Source: Ophiocordyceps camponoti-saundersi (nom. inval.)
Taxonomy: Eukaryota > Ascomycota > Sordariomycetes > Hypocreales > Ophiocordycipitaceae
Direction of reading: 5' to 3'
DNA: 64,000 nucleotides
Assembly: GCA_003339415.1 (NCBI GenBank)
Contig: PDHQ01000121.1
Location: forward strand, 1 to 64,000
Part shown: positions 37,835 through 49,979 of the stretch, one piece after another
How positions within the stretch are numbered: the stretch's first letter is position 1
Layout of the letters: each line of letters begins with the position of its first letter
Made by a program: the position numbers and the translations under genes
The notes under the pieces: generated by a model
What the model was told of the DNA's origin: nothing
Databases searched by the model: none
The model's input: the letters and a program-made list of their open reading frames with translations, nothing else

Positions 37835-40222
37835 GAGATCATAGATTACCTAACGGAAGAAGAAATCAACCCTAAGAAGAACCCTACCGTTTATAAATAG
37901 TATGAGAATATACGCTAGGAGTTTAAACGATACTAGGAAATATTCTACGAATAAATAAGGGAAAGCTAGAAGTTTAAGGTTTCCAAAAACTTAAAGATCT
38001 CTCCCACTATAGGCACTCTATATAGCCACGTCTTAGCTAAATAAGTAGCTAAAGGAGACTAGGTGGCCTGGGGCCTCGCTAGGGTTATATAGGACGAATT
38101 AGCACTCTTAACGGTCGCAGTAAATATTTAAAAGTTCTGGGTCCTAGAATAGGATATTATAATAGATATATTGCCGAAAAATTAGCTTATAGAGCTAGAC
38201 GAGCTTCAGAGGTTATGCAAGACGGCGTATAACTTCGCTAATATTAAGGTTAAGAGGGGCAAAGATAGCAAATTTCCTCTAATAATAGAGATTATCACGG
38301 CAATAAAGGATATATAGAAAAGGATCCTATCTGCTACTAGGGAATCTTTCTCCAAAATAGCTTAGCGTCTATACGATCGTATAATCGTTAATATCGAGCA
38401 ACTAATTTAAGATAAGCCTAAGGGCTAGGAAGATATAGATATACTAGGAGCCGCCTTATCTAAACTAGCACTTAAAGGAAACGGCTATAACTAGCAATAG
38501 GTGGTCGCCACACCCGGCTCTAAGGCGGGAGCCTAGAACGCTAAGAAGGTATCTAAGTTTAAGGTTAATTAGAACGTGCGACGCGTGATCGAAAGGAGAG
38601 CTACCTAGCTTCTGCCGCCAATTTCTATCGTGGAACCGATAATCAAACCGACAAATGAACAAGAAGAAGACGAATCGGATAGTTATACTCTGGTCTCCGT
38701 GAATAGAATTAGTGATGAGGACGAACGGCGTTCGTTAACAGATAACACACCTGCGAAGACGCTAACAAAAACGCTAACAAAAACGCTAATAAAATTAACT
38801 CTAGCTAAGCCGACAACCCCGAGTTTGAGTTCTGCTAAGGCGACATCTGTTCCGACAAGCTAACCGATTCCCTCTCAAATGACCCCGTTAGGAAGTCAAC
38901 CGATTCCCTCTTAAACGACCCCGTCAGGGCCATCATAGAAATCCGTTAGATAGGGATAGATAAAGACGACCCCTGCTAGTTCCACTACTATGAAGACGAC
39001 CCCTGCTAGTTCCACTACCTAGGTTCCAACCCAGGTTCTAATAAAGAAAGTCGTTGCGACCCCTGCCTCTAGTTCTAATACCTAGGTTCTAATAACGGTT
39101 GCCTCCGAGGCTGCTGCCTCCACCGTTAATACCTAGGTTCTAACAACGGTTGCCTCCGAGGCTACTGCCTCCACCGTAACGGCTCCAGGAAAGACAGTTG
39201 CTCTATAGATATCTGTTCCTGTAGAAATAGCTGTCCCACAGACCCCTGCATCAGCAGCGACGATCCCGCCTATGCCCGAGCAGCCCTAAGCCGCCCAGAT
39301 TATCTATGTAGTAACCACGAACTCGAACGCTTATAAGAGAGAGACGTAGATCGTATTTATAACCGAGCAGCGAGCTAAGATAGAAGCACTAGCGAATATA
39401 ATAAGCGCTAAGATAGAAACGCTTATAACTATTATAAACGAGCAGAAGGTTAGATAACTAACCGAGTAACGAACTATAATAAACGAATAGAGAGATTAAT
39501 AAATAACCGAGATAAGAGAAATTATCCGCCACGAACGCACGGAATTTTAATTAGCGATAAAAATAGAGCGAGGTATCAGATAGATAGTATCTATAGAGGA
39601 GAATAAGAGGATAATCCTTATAGTTCGCAACGAATTAATAAGGATACTTAATCAGACGTCGATCTAATTAAAGAAACCCCTAACGGATACGACCGACGCT
39701 ACCTAGTTATAAGGGGCTATTAAGGAAGTATTGCGGGACATTTTCTAGTCGATATTAATCCGGGAGGTCGTTAAAGAAGTGATATACGAGACTCTTTAAT
39801 CTACGTTAATTCGAGATGCTATCTAAGCCCCTCTGAGTGCAGTTATTAAGTCAATATTACGCTAGGTGATGGAAGCGTCCTTCGAAGAGTTCGATAGATA
39901 GACGATATCGGACCTATCTATATAGCATTCTGGCCAGACAACTAAGTCAAAGAGGCCCATCACCGCTGCCTAGTCGGGCGACAGAGCAGTTAAAAAGGTA
40001 AAGCTATCGGACTAATCGGACCAAGGACGAGAAGAAAGGTCTCCCACTAAGTCGAGTAGGTTAACGGAAATTAGGGGCACACCGCCCTAATCTAGGCTAT
40101 TCCGATCTAGGCTATTTGAGGAGGGTTATAATAGAGAGGTTTAGATGGAGAAGGTGGTCGTGGGCGACCATAACAAAGATACCCCCCACTTTATTAGGCA
40201 GGCGTTAGAGGACAAGGCATAA
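37835..40222 (+). pseudogene. Element 3 extra 3' frame (unknown protein, subtype B)
   Basis: A 796-codon frame after integrase, broken only by RIP-type stops, with open stretches such as 38630-38860. Residues about 1-250: charged, helical. About 300-480: Ser/Thr/Pro/Ala low complexity with tandem repeats (12 bp x3 at 38759-38794, 51 bp x2 at 39080-39181). About 500-650: charged, probably coiled coil. The basic tail ends inside the 3' LTR at TAA 40220-40222. No signal peptide, membrane span or catalytic motif was seen, so it is not an obvious envelope gene. It has the position of env or an accessory gene. The start codon is not determined. Confidence 0.6.
39080..39181 (+). repeat. 51-bp in-frame tandem repeat
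   Basis: Two units starting acctaggttctaa, each 17 codons long, inside the extra 3' frame. A 12-bp x3 repeat lies at 38759-38794 and a short repeat of gacgacccctgctag near 38966-39020. Confidence 0.8.
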
Positions 40223-40389
40223 GGGGATAAGGGATAGGAGGAGAAGAAAAGGGGACTTAGAGGAATCATCATTATCGTTAGACTTGCTATCAAACTAATA
40301 CAAAAGGGATCACGACCACTAATACCCTAACGCATAACACTATATAATCTAATCTGATCCTGTGATTTGAGACCGATCGAGGGATTTTA
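40192..40389 (+). repeat. Element 3 3' LTR
   Basis: 198 bp, followed by atcc. Its first 31 bp also encode the end of the extra 3' frame. Confidence 0.97.
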
Positions 40390-40393
40390 ATCC

Positions 40394-41162
40394 GTTTAAG
40401 CTTACTATACCTTATTTATTTAAATATAGCTAGCGTTACTCCCTCTTTTAATTTAATTCGATAAGTAATTAGTTATATAGGCCGAATCTTTTTAAGAGTA
40501 GAAATAAAGTAATCCTTATAAGTAAAATATAATCTTATAACCCTCTTTCTCTATTTTTCTATCTTAACGTAATCTCTTAGCGTAATAAAACTTTATTTAA
40601 ACTACGCGTTAACTTCCCTAATCGGGGTATCTAATAGAGGATAAATAACTAGGTCTAGGGTAATACCTTTATAAGATATAAGTCTTAAAATACTTATTAT
40701 TATAATACTTACCTATCCGAAATATAATACGTAGTTAGTATTATCTTTATTACTTATTTTCTCCTAGTTTATCCGATATCGGGGATATTTTAGAAAGTCT
40801 ATTATATCTAGCTTATCGTAGTCGCGGATTACCTTTTCTATATTACTCTCGTTCCTAGCTACCTTATTTTCTTTCGGGTTAGTTAATTCTATTTCTAATA
40901 ATTCTTCTACTCCTCTAAGCTATCTTAAATACTTAAGTAACCGTCTATTCGTTAACTCCGGTTTCTCTACCGCTTATTTAAGACTTATTACCTTATATAC
41001 TTTCTTTTATATAAACTTAGGTAGTATTATTTTTACCTACTTACTAATAAATATTACTAGCTTTCGCTAAATCTAAGGCTATAATATTTTATCTACCTTC
41101 TTCTATATTATCTTTAGCTACCCCGCTATCTAGCTTTTACGGGAGGTAGCTATTAGTTTTTT
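40394..41162 (-). pseudogene. Element 2 pol frame, proximal part
   Basis: Minus-strand sequence between the element 3 insertion and the frameshift site. The slippery heptamer lies at 41156-41162 (gtttttt on the plus strand). It continues at 30124 after element 3 is removed. Confidence 0.75.
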
Positions 41163-43980
41163 AGAGAATCTTACTTTACTTAGGAGGCTAGTTATTTAGT
41201 AATAGCGGATAAAATATCCTTAACCTTTTTTAAAATAGGCCTATTATCTTCGATAAATATAATCTTATCTTTATTATTAATAACTACTTTTAGATATTTA
41301 GGGGCTCGCGGCGTCTTCTTATCTAGCTTAAATAAATTAAGTACTAGGAAAATTAGAATAATCTAAATAATACCTTCTAAGCTAGTAATCTCTAGCTATT
41401 CCTTTATATAATATTCTATAGCCTTAACGCGTCTTAGCTATACGCGGCCTAATAGAATATCCTAATTATTATAGTCTCCTAATATATATATTTTTACGTT
41501 AGCTAGGATTCTTACTATAACTACCCGAAAGTAAGTAACTTTTTTAATAATCGTAAGTTCGTTATTTATTATTCTAACTATACTTAGTTAAGGTAATTAG
41601 ATTACGGGGAGGGCGTTATTAGCTATAAAAGCCTTATTAACTAAATTAACTATAAAGCCTCTATTTAATATAATAATAGTGCACCGATAATTTTTAATAT
41701 AGCCTTTAATATACCCTAATATTAATAAGATAGCTTTAGCTAGCGCTATAATATCTCTCTAAATTACCTAATTAAGCGTATTATAAGATAGAATATCCGC
41801 TAGCGGGTCTTATAATTCGAATAATTAAACGAGATTTATAATAACCTCCTTACCTTTTAAGGACTTAATCTTCTTCCGATATTATATTAGTCTATTAAGT
41901 TACGTATAAATCGATAATATAACTTAGAGTAATTAAAAGATACTTAATATTACCGGGGTATTTTTTAACCTATCTCCTAGTTTAAATAGCGGAATATTAT
42001 ATTCTTTTATAGCTTAGATTTTCTCTAACTTATATCTTTTTTTAGCTAGCTTAGGCTTTTAAGGGTAAGTCTAAACTTCTACTTCTAGGGGTAATAACTA
42101 AATAGTTAGTCTTAGGATAGGCCTAGGAATAATTAAAGTTAGTATATCTCTTAAAGCCGGGCTTTCCCTAGCGTTATTATTAAGTTCCGTACTTAGTATA
42201 ACCGATCGGCGATAAATTTCCTACTCTAATTTATCCTATTATAGTTTATCTAGGTTATCTAAGTTAAATTTTACTTTAGGGCGCGGTTTAGTTACGCGGC
42301 CTCGCGTAAGTTAAGGAGTTAGTACTATTTTTTCTTTCTAACGAGAGGTTTAAATATTAGGTCTCTAGGCGGTATAAGTTTATCCCTATATAAAATTAAT
42401 ATCGGGCGTAATAAGATCTAAAGCTTTTCTATCTAAACTCTTTACTATAAGTAATACCGGTAATATCCTAATTATATATCCTATTAATAGTTAAATATTT
42501 ATATTTAAACTAATAATTATTAAATTCTTTACTAATAGCTTAAGGCTAGTACCTTAATATAGTTATTAGCGTTTTTATTCTTTTATCTCCTCCGCGTAAG
42601 TTTCCTAATAAGCTTTCCGCTATTAAAACGCTTCTTTATTAAATAAAGCTATAAATAGATAATTATAGCTTATATAGCCCTATTCGCTATATTTAAAATA
42701 TTATTATAAATCCGGGTTAGGAGGTTAGTATCTAAGTCTTATACCCGGTAATTTAGGGGCTCGGGGTTACTATTATAATATATTCGAAGAATTTTATAAT
42801 AAATATCCCTAATTCTATACTTAGGTATTAGTTTATCTAAGTATACTTTATATACTTAAATATCCGCTAATAAAATAGCCTTCTAAGTTCTATAAATATT
42901 TACTTAACTTACTTATTACTATAATATTAGATTATTCTATTAATTTAGCTATCTTAGTTATCGTCTCCTATTACTTAGTTATTACTCTTTACGGATCTAT
43001 CTTTACGGTTAGTATTTTATCGGTATCTCTTTTAATTTTTTTAGATACTATATCGCGTAGGTTATATATAGTAAGTTAAATATTAAACTATATTAGGCTT
43101 ACTATCGCTATTAATAACTTCTACTTACTATTAACGTAAAAACGCTTAATAATAGCCCGCTTATATTATTTATCCTTCTCGGCGTTTTTAATTATCCGAT
43201 TTAAAAAGTTAATAAGTAGAATCCGTTAAGTTTCTAATTTTACTCGGATATAAAGAGCCTTTGCTCGTTTCGTATAATTAGCTAGTAATTCTCCCCTCTT
43301 ATAACCGAACTTATACGCCTCTATAATAAAGGTGCTTTTTATAACTAAGTTTACCTCCTTAAACTTATTTATAAATAAAGTTACTAACTTAGATTAGGTA
43401 TAATTTTTATTATCTAACTTATTATACTAGTTAGTAACCTTACTACGAAAACCCGAAGAAAAGATCTCCCTAACGATAATATTATACGTCTCTCCTTAGA
43501 TACTTAATAGTACTATATTAGTATTATACTAATCGAGGTACCTTTTAGCTAAGACGTCCTTCGGGTATTTAGTAAATAGCTTAAGCTTTAATAGTAAAGT
43601 TAACGCTATTATAACGTAACGCTTACCTTTTAGTTTAATAATACTCCTTTATATTAATATTAAGTATATAATCGTTAGACTAATCTAACCTACTAGGGGA
43701 AGGGGATAAAGTAAATAATATAGCAAACTTTCTAATAAACTAAGTAAACCTTATAATAAACCTATATCTATATCCGATATTATTTTCTAATTTTCTACCT
43801 TAGGGTATTTCTTAGGTATACTCTAATAACTTACCTTTACCTATAATACTTATAACTACTAAATATTTAGCGGAACTAAGTTTTCTTTTATTAGGTATAT
43901 CTATTTCTTCGAATTAAAAGATTTCTAGCGTTAATTTATCTAAGAAGATTATACGCCCCTAATCTTTTTTACTTACTTAT
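41153..43980 (-). pseudogene. Element 2 gag-protease frame (ruined)
   Basis: Reverse complement of the gag-protease region of elements 1 and 3. The protease motif is near 41660 and the zinc knuckle region near 42690-42720. Heavily RIPed. Confidence 0.72.
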
Positions 43981-44334
43981 CCTAACGTTCTTCTTATCTT
44001 AATTACCTTTAGCGATAATAAAGAAGGGAAAAAAAGGAAGACTATCCGCACTTATAGGGTTTTCTTATATTCTCTTATCCTCTTTCCCCCCTTATTTTCG
44101 CTTATATAGTCCTTCCTACCTTACTTACTATAGGGCCGCTTTTCCGGTAATAATAGGTAGCTATAGCTAGACCTACTCTAAGTAGCTCCCGCTTAACCTA
44201 ATTAGAACTCGCTTCGCTTCCTAATTTAGTAATCTGCCGAAATCCTTAAATACTTAGCTATCGTTACTAGACGATACCGTTATATTAATTCTATAGCTTA
44301 TATAGTAACGCGCTAAATCTTAGTCTTATTATTA
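43981..44334 (-). other. Element 2 leader and primer-binding site
   Basis: Leader sequence matching 14024-14400 in reverse. The primer-binding site abuts the LTR at about 44316-44334. Confidence 0.6.
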
Positions 44335-44532
44335 TAAAATTCCTCGATTAGTCTTAAATTATAAGATTAGATTAGATCGTATAGGGTTATATATTAGGGT
44401 ATTAGTAGTTATAATCCCTTTTATATTAGTCTAATAGTAAGTCTAATAATAATAATAATTCCTCTAAGTCCCCTTTTCCTCTCCCCCTATCCCTTATCCC
44501 CTTATGCCTTGTCCTCTAACGCCTGCCTAATA
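44335..44532 (-). repeat. Element 2 5' LTR
   Basis: 198 bp in reverse orientation. Its outer end (about 44500-44530) keeps several TpG sites. The duplication gagg follows at 44533-44536. Confidence 0.95.
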
Positions 44533-44536
44533 GAGG

Positions 44537-45270
44537 TTAAAACCGGCGTTACTATAAGGAAAAATATTATATAAGGGGCGATTGTTATTAGCAGGGAGTA
44601 AAAAAAGATTATCTAAAATTTATATAATACTTATTATAATTAAGGTAATATTATTTAATAAAGAACTAATTAGTAGTTTTATCCGTAGTGATAGTAAGGG
44701 AGGAACGGAGGCGATTAATAAATATTTTATACGATATATTTTAGAATATTATAGCTAATTTAAGTTCTAAAACGCCGCGATAAGCTTATATAATAATAAT
44801 AAGAAGTTACTTTTCTCCTTAATAGTTAGGTTTAAGAGCTTATTAAATAAGTTAAAGTTTATTAAAGAGGGTATTAAGTAAATCTATTATAGTTTTATTA
44901 GGGTTTTCTTATTATATAATATTAAAAGAAAAAGTAATCTAATTTATCTAATATAACGAATAATTTATATAAGTATTAAAGTATATATTTAAAAAAGTAT
45001 AAATTTTATCTTATCGTTTATCTAATCCGATAAAGTATAAATAATAGTCCTAAGCTTTATTTAAAAAGATATTCGGAAAAATAGCGTAAAATTAATTTTC
45101 CGTTATACTAATATAGGAGTAATAGCTAATAAAAATCCTAGCCTTATCGATTAATATATTATATAGCCGCCTTATATAGTTCTAATCTTTTCGCTAACTT
45201 TTAAGGAAGGCGGTAACCTTATCTAGGAAGATTAGTCTATTTGCTACTTTTCGTATTAATAGTAATATAT
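44537..45270 (+). pseudogene. Unknown long frame W, part 4
   Basis: Continues W in the same phase after the gypsy nest is removed. About 15 RIP-type stops in 244 codons, with long open runs between them. Beyond about 45270 stops become dense, so this is near the end of W. Together the four parts give about 1380 codons from 3181. Function is unknown. Confidence 0.45.
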
Positions 45271-46339
45271 AAACTCGTATAATACTTATTAAAGCTTAAT
45301 TTATTAGTTCTAAGAGGGTCTAAGTTAAGGTTACTAAGAGTAGCTATATATTTAAGTTATATAAAATAGTTAACTCCTACGTATAAGTTATACGAAGTAA
45401 GGGTTTAGCTAAGATACTTTATAATAGCTATATTAAGATATATCTTAACTTAGGGGGCTATGCTAAGTATAAAGCTTATATTATATAATTTAGAAAAGTT
45501 AGTTCGGAAAAAGGGGGGTAGTCTAACCGTATAGAAAGGGCTTCTTATAAATTAGGGGGTAAAATATCTTCTAGTTTAGTCTTAAGGAGTTATATAAAGC
45601 GTTTAATTAATATACCGTTTCCGATAAGTAGGATATATTATACGATTATAATTTAAGTTAGTTTTTTTAAAAATATATAGTAAATATATTTTAGCTAGTA
45701 ATAGGTCTATCCTTAAAGTTCCGATTAGATTATATAAAGAAGGTTATCCTTATAAAGGTTAAAGTAAATAATATTATATATTTACTAAGTAATAAACGTT
45801 ATTAATTTAACCTTATTAAGAGGTTATATAAGGTTAGGTTATATATTCTAATAAACCGGGTTTATATTTTAAGTTTATATATAAGGGTTAACTTCGCTTC
45901 TTTCTATTATTTTATTATACGGAGCTAAAGTCTCGTTTATTACCGTTATTATAGTTAATATATTTACTACTTCCTATTTAACTTTTAAAATTATAAAAGC
46001 TATATTATCGTTATTATATTTCCGGAACGCTATTAAAGGTAGTATCGTATAATTAGTAAAAAGTACCGGGCTAAATATAGCTTTTCGGTAAAGATTTTAT
46101 TATTAATAAGTATCGTATATTACCTTAATTTTTTAGTTTTAATAGTAGTACCGGGTAAAAATAGCTTTTTAGTAAGAACTAATATTAAGAAGTAGGGTAA
46201 AAGTATAGGTATCGGTTAATAGCGGGCATAGGGGCTTTTCGGTATCGTATAATACCCGTCTTATTACTTTAGCTAATTTATAGTTAATTAATAATAACTA
46301 ATATAACTACTAATTAGTATTAAGTAGTTTTTATATATA
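45271..46339. other. Unassigned RIPed sequence
   Basis: AT-rich DNA with no recognised gene. A short block (taccgggtaaaaatagctttt-like) is repeated imperfectly at about 46060-46105 and 46150-46180. Confidence 0.4.
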
Positions 46340-47801
46340 TATATAGGTAAGAGAAAATAAAAGTAACCTAAATTAAATATAATTAAAGATAGATACTTTT
46401 CCTTTATTATATAAGGAAGAGCGGCTATATAGCTAGATAATACTTTACTTCTATACCCTCCTTTTTCTTATCTAAGCTACCTCTTACCTCCTAAGTTATA
46501 CGAGGCACGACTTAAGTAGTAATATATATTTCGTTAGAGGCTTCCCTATATTTATACTATCCTCTATATATATATCGTATAGTAGATATAAAGGGGTATA
46601 GAGAGATAATATCTAATAATTATTATATAGCTTATAGATATTTATCCCTCTTTACTCTATTTAATTACCGATCTCTCCGCTTTATCTTTACTTAGGCCCT
46701 TAACTTTACTAAACTAAATCTCCTTACTAATATCGTTAGATTCTTTTAGCTATAAGGCCCGCTTCCCTAATATAGCTTTAGTAAAAAACTAACCTAAGGT
46801 TATTAACGGACTTTAAGTAAATAATAGCTTAAATTTAGTAAATACTCCTAATATAATAAGTAAAGCCGCTATTAACCTAGACTTCGCCTTTATCCTATCT
46901 TTTAGTATATTAGGAGTTTTTAAACTTATAGCTTTAAAAGACTTTAATAAACTTATTAGCGATTTTATAGCTAGTATTTACCTTTTCGCGGTATTAGTTT
47001 AAATAGCTAATAAGCTAAATAAAGTAGATATTCTTATAATTATAAATATAAGATTATTAAATTTATTTACTATTACCTTAGCGTAGCTAGCTTAATAACT
47101 CTCAAGTATCTTAATAGATAGTAACTTAATTATTATAATTAGTAATACTCCTTACTTACTAAGCGCGTAAAAATAATTATAGCTAGGATTCGAATTAGCT
47201 GCTTTTTTAACTAGTAACCTCTAAGCTAAAAGCTTTATTATATTATCTTAGCTAGCTAGCCTAGCTACGCTCTCGCCTAAATATATTTACCTTATATATA
47301 ATATTACTATATCGATAAGCTTAGAAGCTTTTATATTAATATTATTATTATTATTATTATTAGAGTTTAAGATTATTATAGCTAGATATACTTTCTTAGC
47401 TAGCTTTAACTAAAACTTAAGTAATATATAACTACGCTTAGCCTTAGCTTTACTTTTATATAGCTTTTTACCTTTTACCTTACCCTTAGCTTTATTAGCT
47501 AACTTAGTCTCCCTAACCCCGGTCAGCGTTAGGTCCTTTACTATAGCGACTTTATTATTATTCCCGTTAATAGTACTATTATTAGCGAGACCCGGCTTTA
47601 TATTATTAGTAGCGAGCGCTAGCGTTATTACCTCCTTAGTAGCTATAGCTAAAATTACCTTCTTTCTAGCATAGATATCTAACTTAACTATTAGGTATTT
47701 TAACTTATTAATAGCTTTAATTATACTCGCTATTATAACGCCTAGCTTCTCGCCTATATTAATAATATTAGCTAAAATATTACTAAGAGCTATTTTAATA
47801 C
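46340..47801 (-). pseudogene. Unknown minus-strand frame V, truncated by Y
   Basis: About 487 codons in one minus-strand phase with few stops, all TAA/TAG; the first 140 or so codons from 47801 have one stop. The upstream part is rich in Ala, Lys and Asn, with a strongly basic Lys-Gly-Ala stretch near 47440-47520. The downstream part is hydrophobic and basic. No family was recognised. The 5' end is cut at the Y LTR, and the sequence on the far side of Y does not continue it. Confidence 0.4.
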
Positions 47802-48211
47802 TATTAGTTAGCCTTCGTAGTGCGCATATAGAAGTTAATAGCGATTACTAGTACTAAAGGTATAGTTCTTCTAGTTTATAATATTTATCTATATCTTCTC
47901 TAAAATAAAGGGAATTCTTCGTTTACTTATATATAAAATATCCTTACGTATACTCTCTTCTTCTATACTTAATATTAAATTAAGTATAATCTAATCTCTT
48001 CCCGAAACTAATCTAATATTAACTAAAAATCTATTAAAGCTCTTATTTAAAATACTATAATAAAAATATAATCGAAATTTACCTTACTTCTTATTACTTA
48101 AGTCCTTTTAATATATCTTACGTAATATACCCCTTTTCCCCCTATCCTAAATATATATAGATTTTATTCTATACCTATATAGATTTTAATTATTCTTATA
48201 TAAATTTAATA
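47802..48211 (-). repeat. Y 3' LTR
   Basis: 410 bp, beginning tattag and ending ttaata on the plus strand (TGTTAG...CTAACA after allowing RIP). Confidence 0.9.
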
Positions 48212-49700
48212 CCGGTAACTTTTTCTTTTTCGGGAAAAGGTAATTCCTTAGCTTATACTAAGTTTAGGCGTTTCTTTTTCTAGGTTATAAAGCCTTAAAC
48301 TTAGATATTAAAAGTATTAATATCGATTAGGCGTTTTAGCGCCTTATTTAGATTATCCTTAATTATAATATCTATAAGGTTATCTAAACTATTTATTTAT
48401 CTAATTTCCTCGATTTTCTAATTTTTATAAAACTTTCTTATTAATATAATATTAATTATTAACCTCTTTTCTTTTATAGTTTTAAGCTTTACTAAATATT
48501 TATATAGCGAGTATAAGTTAGTATAGATAATAATCTAGATCGCGCTTAATCTAAGTTCGGACCGAATTCTTATTAATATTAAGCTAATAGAGATACCGAT
48601 ATCGAAGCTAGCTAATATCTTATATATTTCGGATACTAATATAGATTATATTACCTTTTTATATTTCGTTAAGCTTTAGTAAATAATATTCTTAGAAAGC
48701 GTAAACTTATCTTTACCGCTAATCTCTTATCTAAGTATAATAATATATCCGATTTATAAGGATAAGTTAGAGTTATTCGTAAAAAAACTATTAATAAAAA
48801 TATAAAGCTTTATATTATTTAGTAATATAGGGATATATCGTAATCCTCGGTTTTAATATTTTTATTATTATTATAGCTTTTTATTAAGCTTCTTATAATC
48901 TTTTCTATTTAGAGATTACTTTTAAGTAGCGATAAAAAGATTATAGGTAGCTTTAAGTTAATAGATAAAGGTAATATAGGCACCTTAAGTATATTATTTA
49001 AGATATTATTAAGCGTAATTTAGAGTAAAATAGTTAATAGGTCGAATCTTAGCCGCTTAGCCCTTTTATCGAAAGGAGATCGAACTTAAGGTAAGGTTAA
49101 TCTAAAATTTATTAAAATTTATAATATCCTTAGCTTAGAGGATAATCTTAAATTTAGTGCGGAACTAAGCGGTAATTATCTACTTATCTTCTAATTATTT
49201 AAAAGCCTTTATACTAAGTATAAGAGTATTATTAGTTTATAAACTAATAAGCCTAAAACGTGCTCGATTATTATATTTAATAAGGAGGTAAGTATTAAAA
49301 GTTAATATTTATATCCGTAGCTATTAAAAATAATAGTTTTAGTAAGTTTAAAATTAATAAATACTAGCTTCTATAATATTATATAGTAGCTTAATAATAT
49401 AGATTATAATATCCGAAAAATATTAATCTTTTATCTTAAAAGGAAGCGTAGTAATAATAGTCCGTTTAAGGTTAGATTATAATTATAAGTACGCTTAAAT
49501 AATATTATATAAGGCTAATTTAAAGCCTAATTAAAGGGTAGCTAAGGTAAAAGCGAGAATAAGCTATTAGCTAACTTATTATATTATCGGGGATTAAGTA
49601 AAGATAATATCTTTACCCTTATCGCTATAACTTACGATAATAAGCTTAGATTTTTTATATAGGTAGTTAGTACCTATCCCCTTAATTTTCTAAACTATAT
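48212..49700 (-). pseudogene. Y reverse transcriptase and RNase H (ruined)
   Basis: Minus-strand frame. The reverse transcriptase N-terminal part is at about 49300-49680, with the SPT-type box and the LxDIxQAY box, whose Asp codon now reads Asn. RNase H is at about 48310-48720, with the spacing of fungal copia RNase H (LYSLYxYLVKL-like block near 48560) and a C-terminal TNT-like tail near 48310. It copies element RNA into DNA in the particle. Broken by RIP stops. Confidence 0.85.
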
Positions 49701-49979
49701 AAGCTTTAAAAATATAAATATTATAATATTTAACGGTATTATATTTTTTAAAGGAAAAGATACCGTAGCTAATAAGGTTATTAATCTCCTAAGTATCTAA
49801 GGCCTTAAAAAGTTAGCTAGCTATTATAGTCTTTCCTTTAGCCTAAAGCTTAAGGGATAACGATATATTATCTTTTTTCTTTTATATTATAAAAATATTA
49901 TCTATAAAGAGATTTTAAAAGATATATATAGTAATCTTTAGATAAGGTATTACTTAGGATAATACCGAAGTTAAGTTAA

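Larger units (their letters stand above)
30129..40389 (+). mobile_element. Element 3, youngest Ty3/gypsy retrotransposon
   Basis: A 10261-bp plus-strand element inserted in element 2, with 198-bp LTRs at 30129-30326 and 40192-40389 and a 4-bp duplication atcc (30125-30128 and 40390-40393). The LTRs differ at about five positions, all transitions. It keeps many CpA/TpG sites, so it is the least RIPed element here. Order: LTR, primer site, gag-protease, -1 frameshift signal, reverse transcriptase-RNase H-integrase, 3' leader, extra 3' frame. It is not functional: RIP stops occur in every frame. Confidence 0.97.
13783..44532 (-). mobile_element. Element 2, Ty3/gypsy retrotransposon carrying elements 1 and 3
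   Basis: Minus-strand gypsy element whose parts are 13783-13826, 24101-30128 and 40394-44532; without its inserts it is about 10.2 kb. The left (3') LTR is split by element 1, and the pol region is split by element 3 between protease and reverse transcriptase. LTRs are 198 bp and the target duplication is gagg. It is heavily RIPed: the reverse-transcriptase YxDD codons at 29624-29647 read YIND. Its 3' cassette matches element 1, not element 3. It is the oldest of the three, because the other two sit inside it. Confidence 0.92.

Noticed and set aside
37280..37875. Three overlapping short plus-strand frames
   Set aside because: They lie in the CT-rich leader and tandem repeats between pol and the extra frame. 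Composition is low complexity and the frames are not kept in elements 1 or 2.
38465..38662. 65-codon minus-strand open frame
   Set aside because: Antisense shadow of the extra 3' frame of element 3.
38630..38863. 77-codon plus-strand open frame as a separate gene
   Set aside because: It is an open stretch of the larger 37835-40222 frame between two RIP-type stops, and its apparent start is a GTG inside that frame.
40141..40191. Polypurine tract directly before the element 3 3' LTR
   Set aside because: The purine-rich stretch (atggagaaggtgg) ends about 30 bp upstream of the LTR, and the bases next to the LTR are pyrimidine-rich, so I could not assign a normal tract.
47165..47270. tRNA-like sequence on the minus strand (ttcgaatcc box with nearby paired arms)
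   Set aside because: The T-stem does not pair properly even when RIP changes are considered, and acceptor and anticodon arms cannot be placed. It also lies inside frame V.
47797..47801. Target duplication for Y (aatac versus ataat)
   Set aside because: The two flanks do not match in any register tried, even allowing C-to-T and G-to-A changes.
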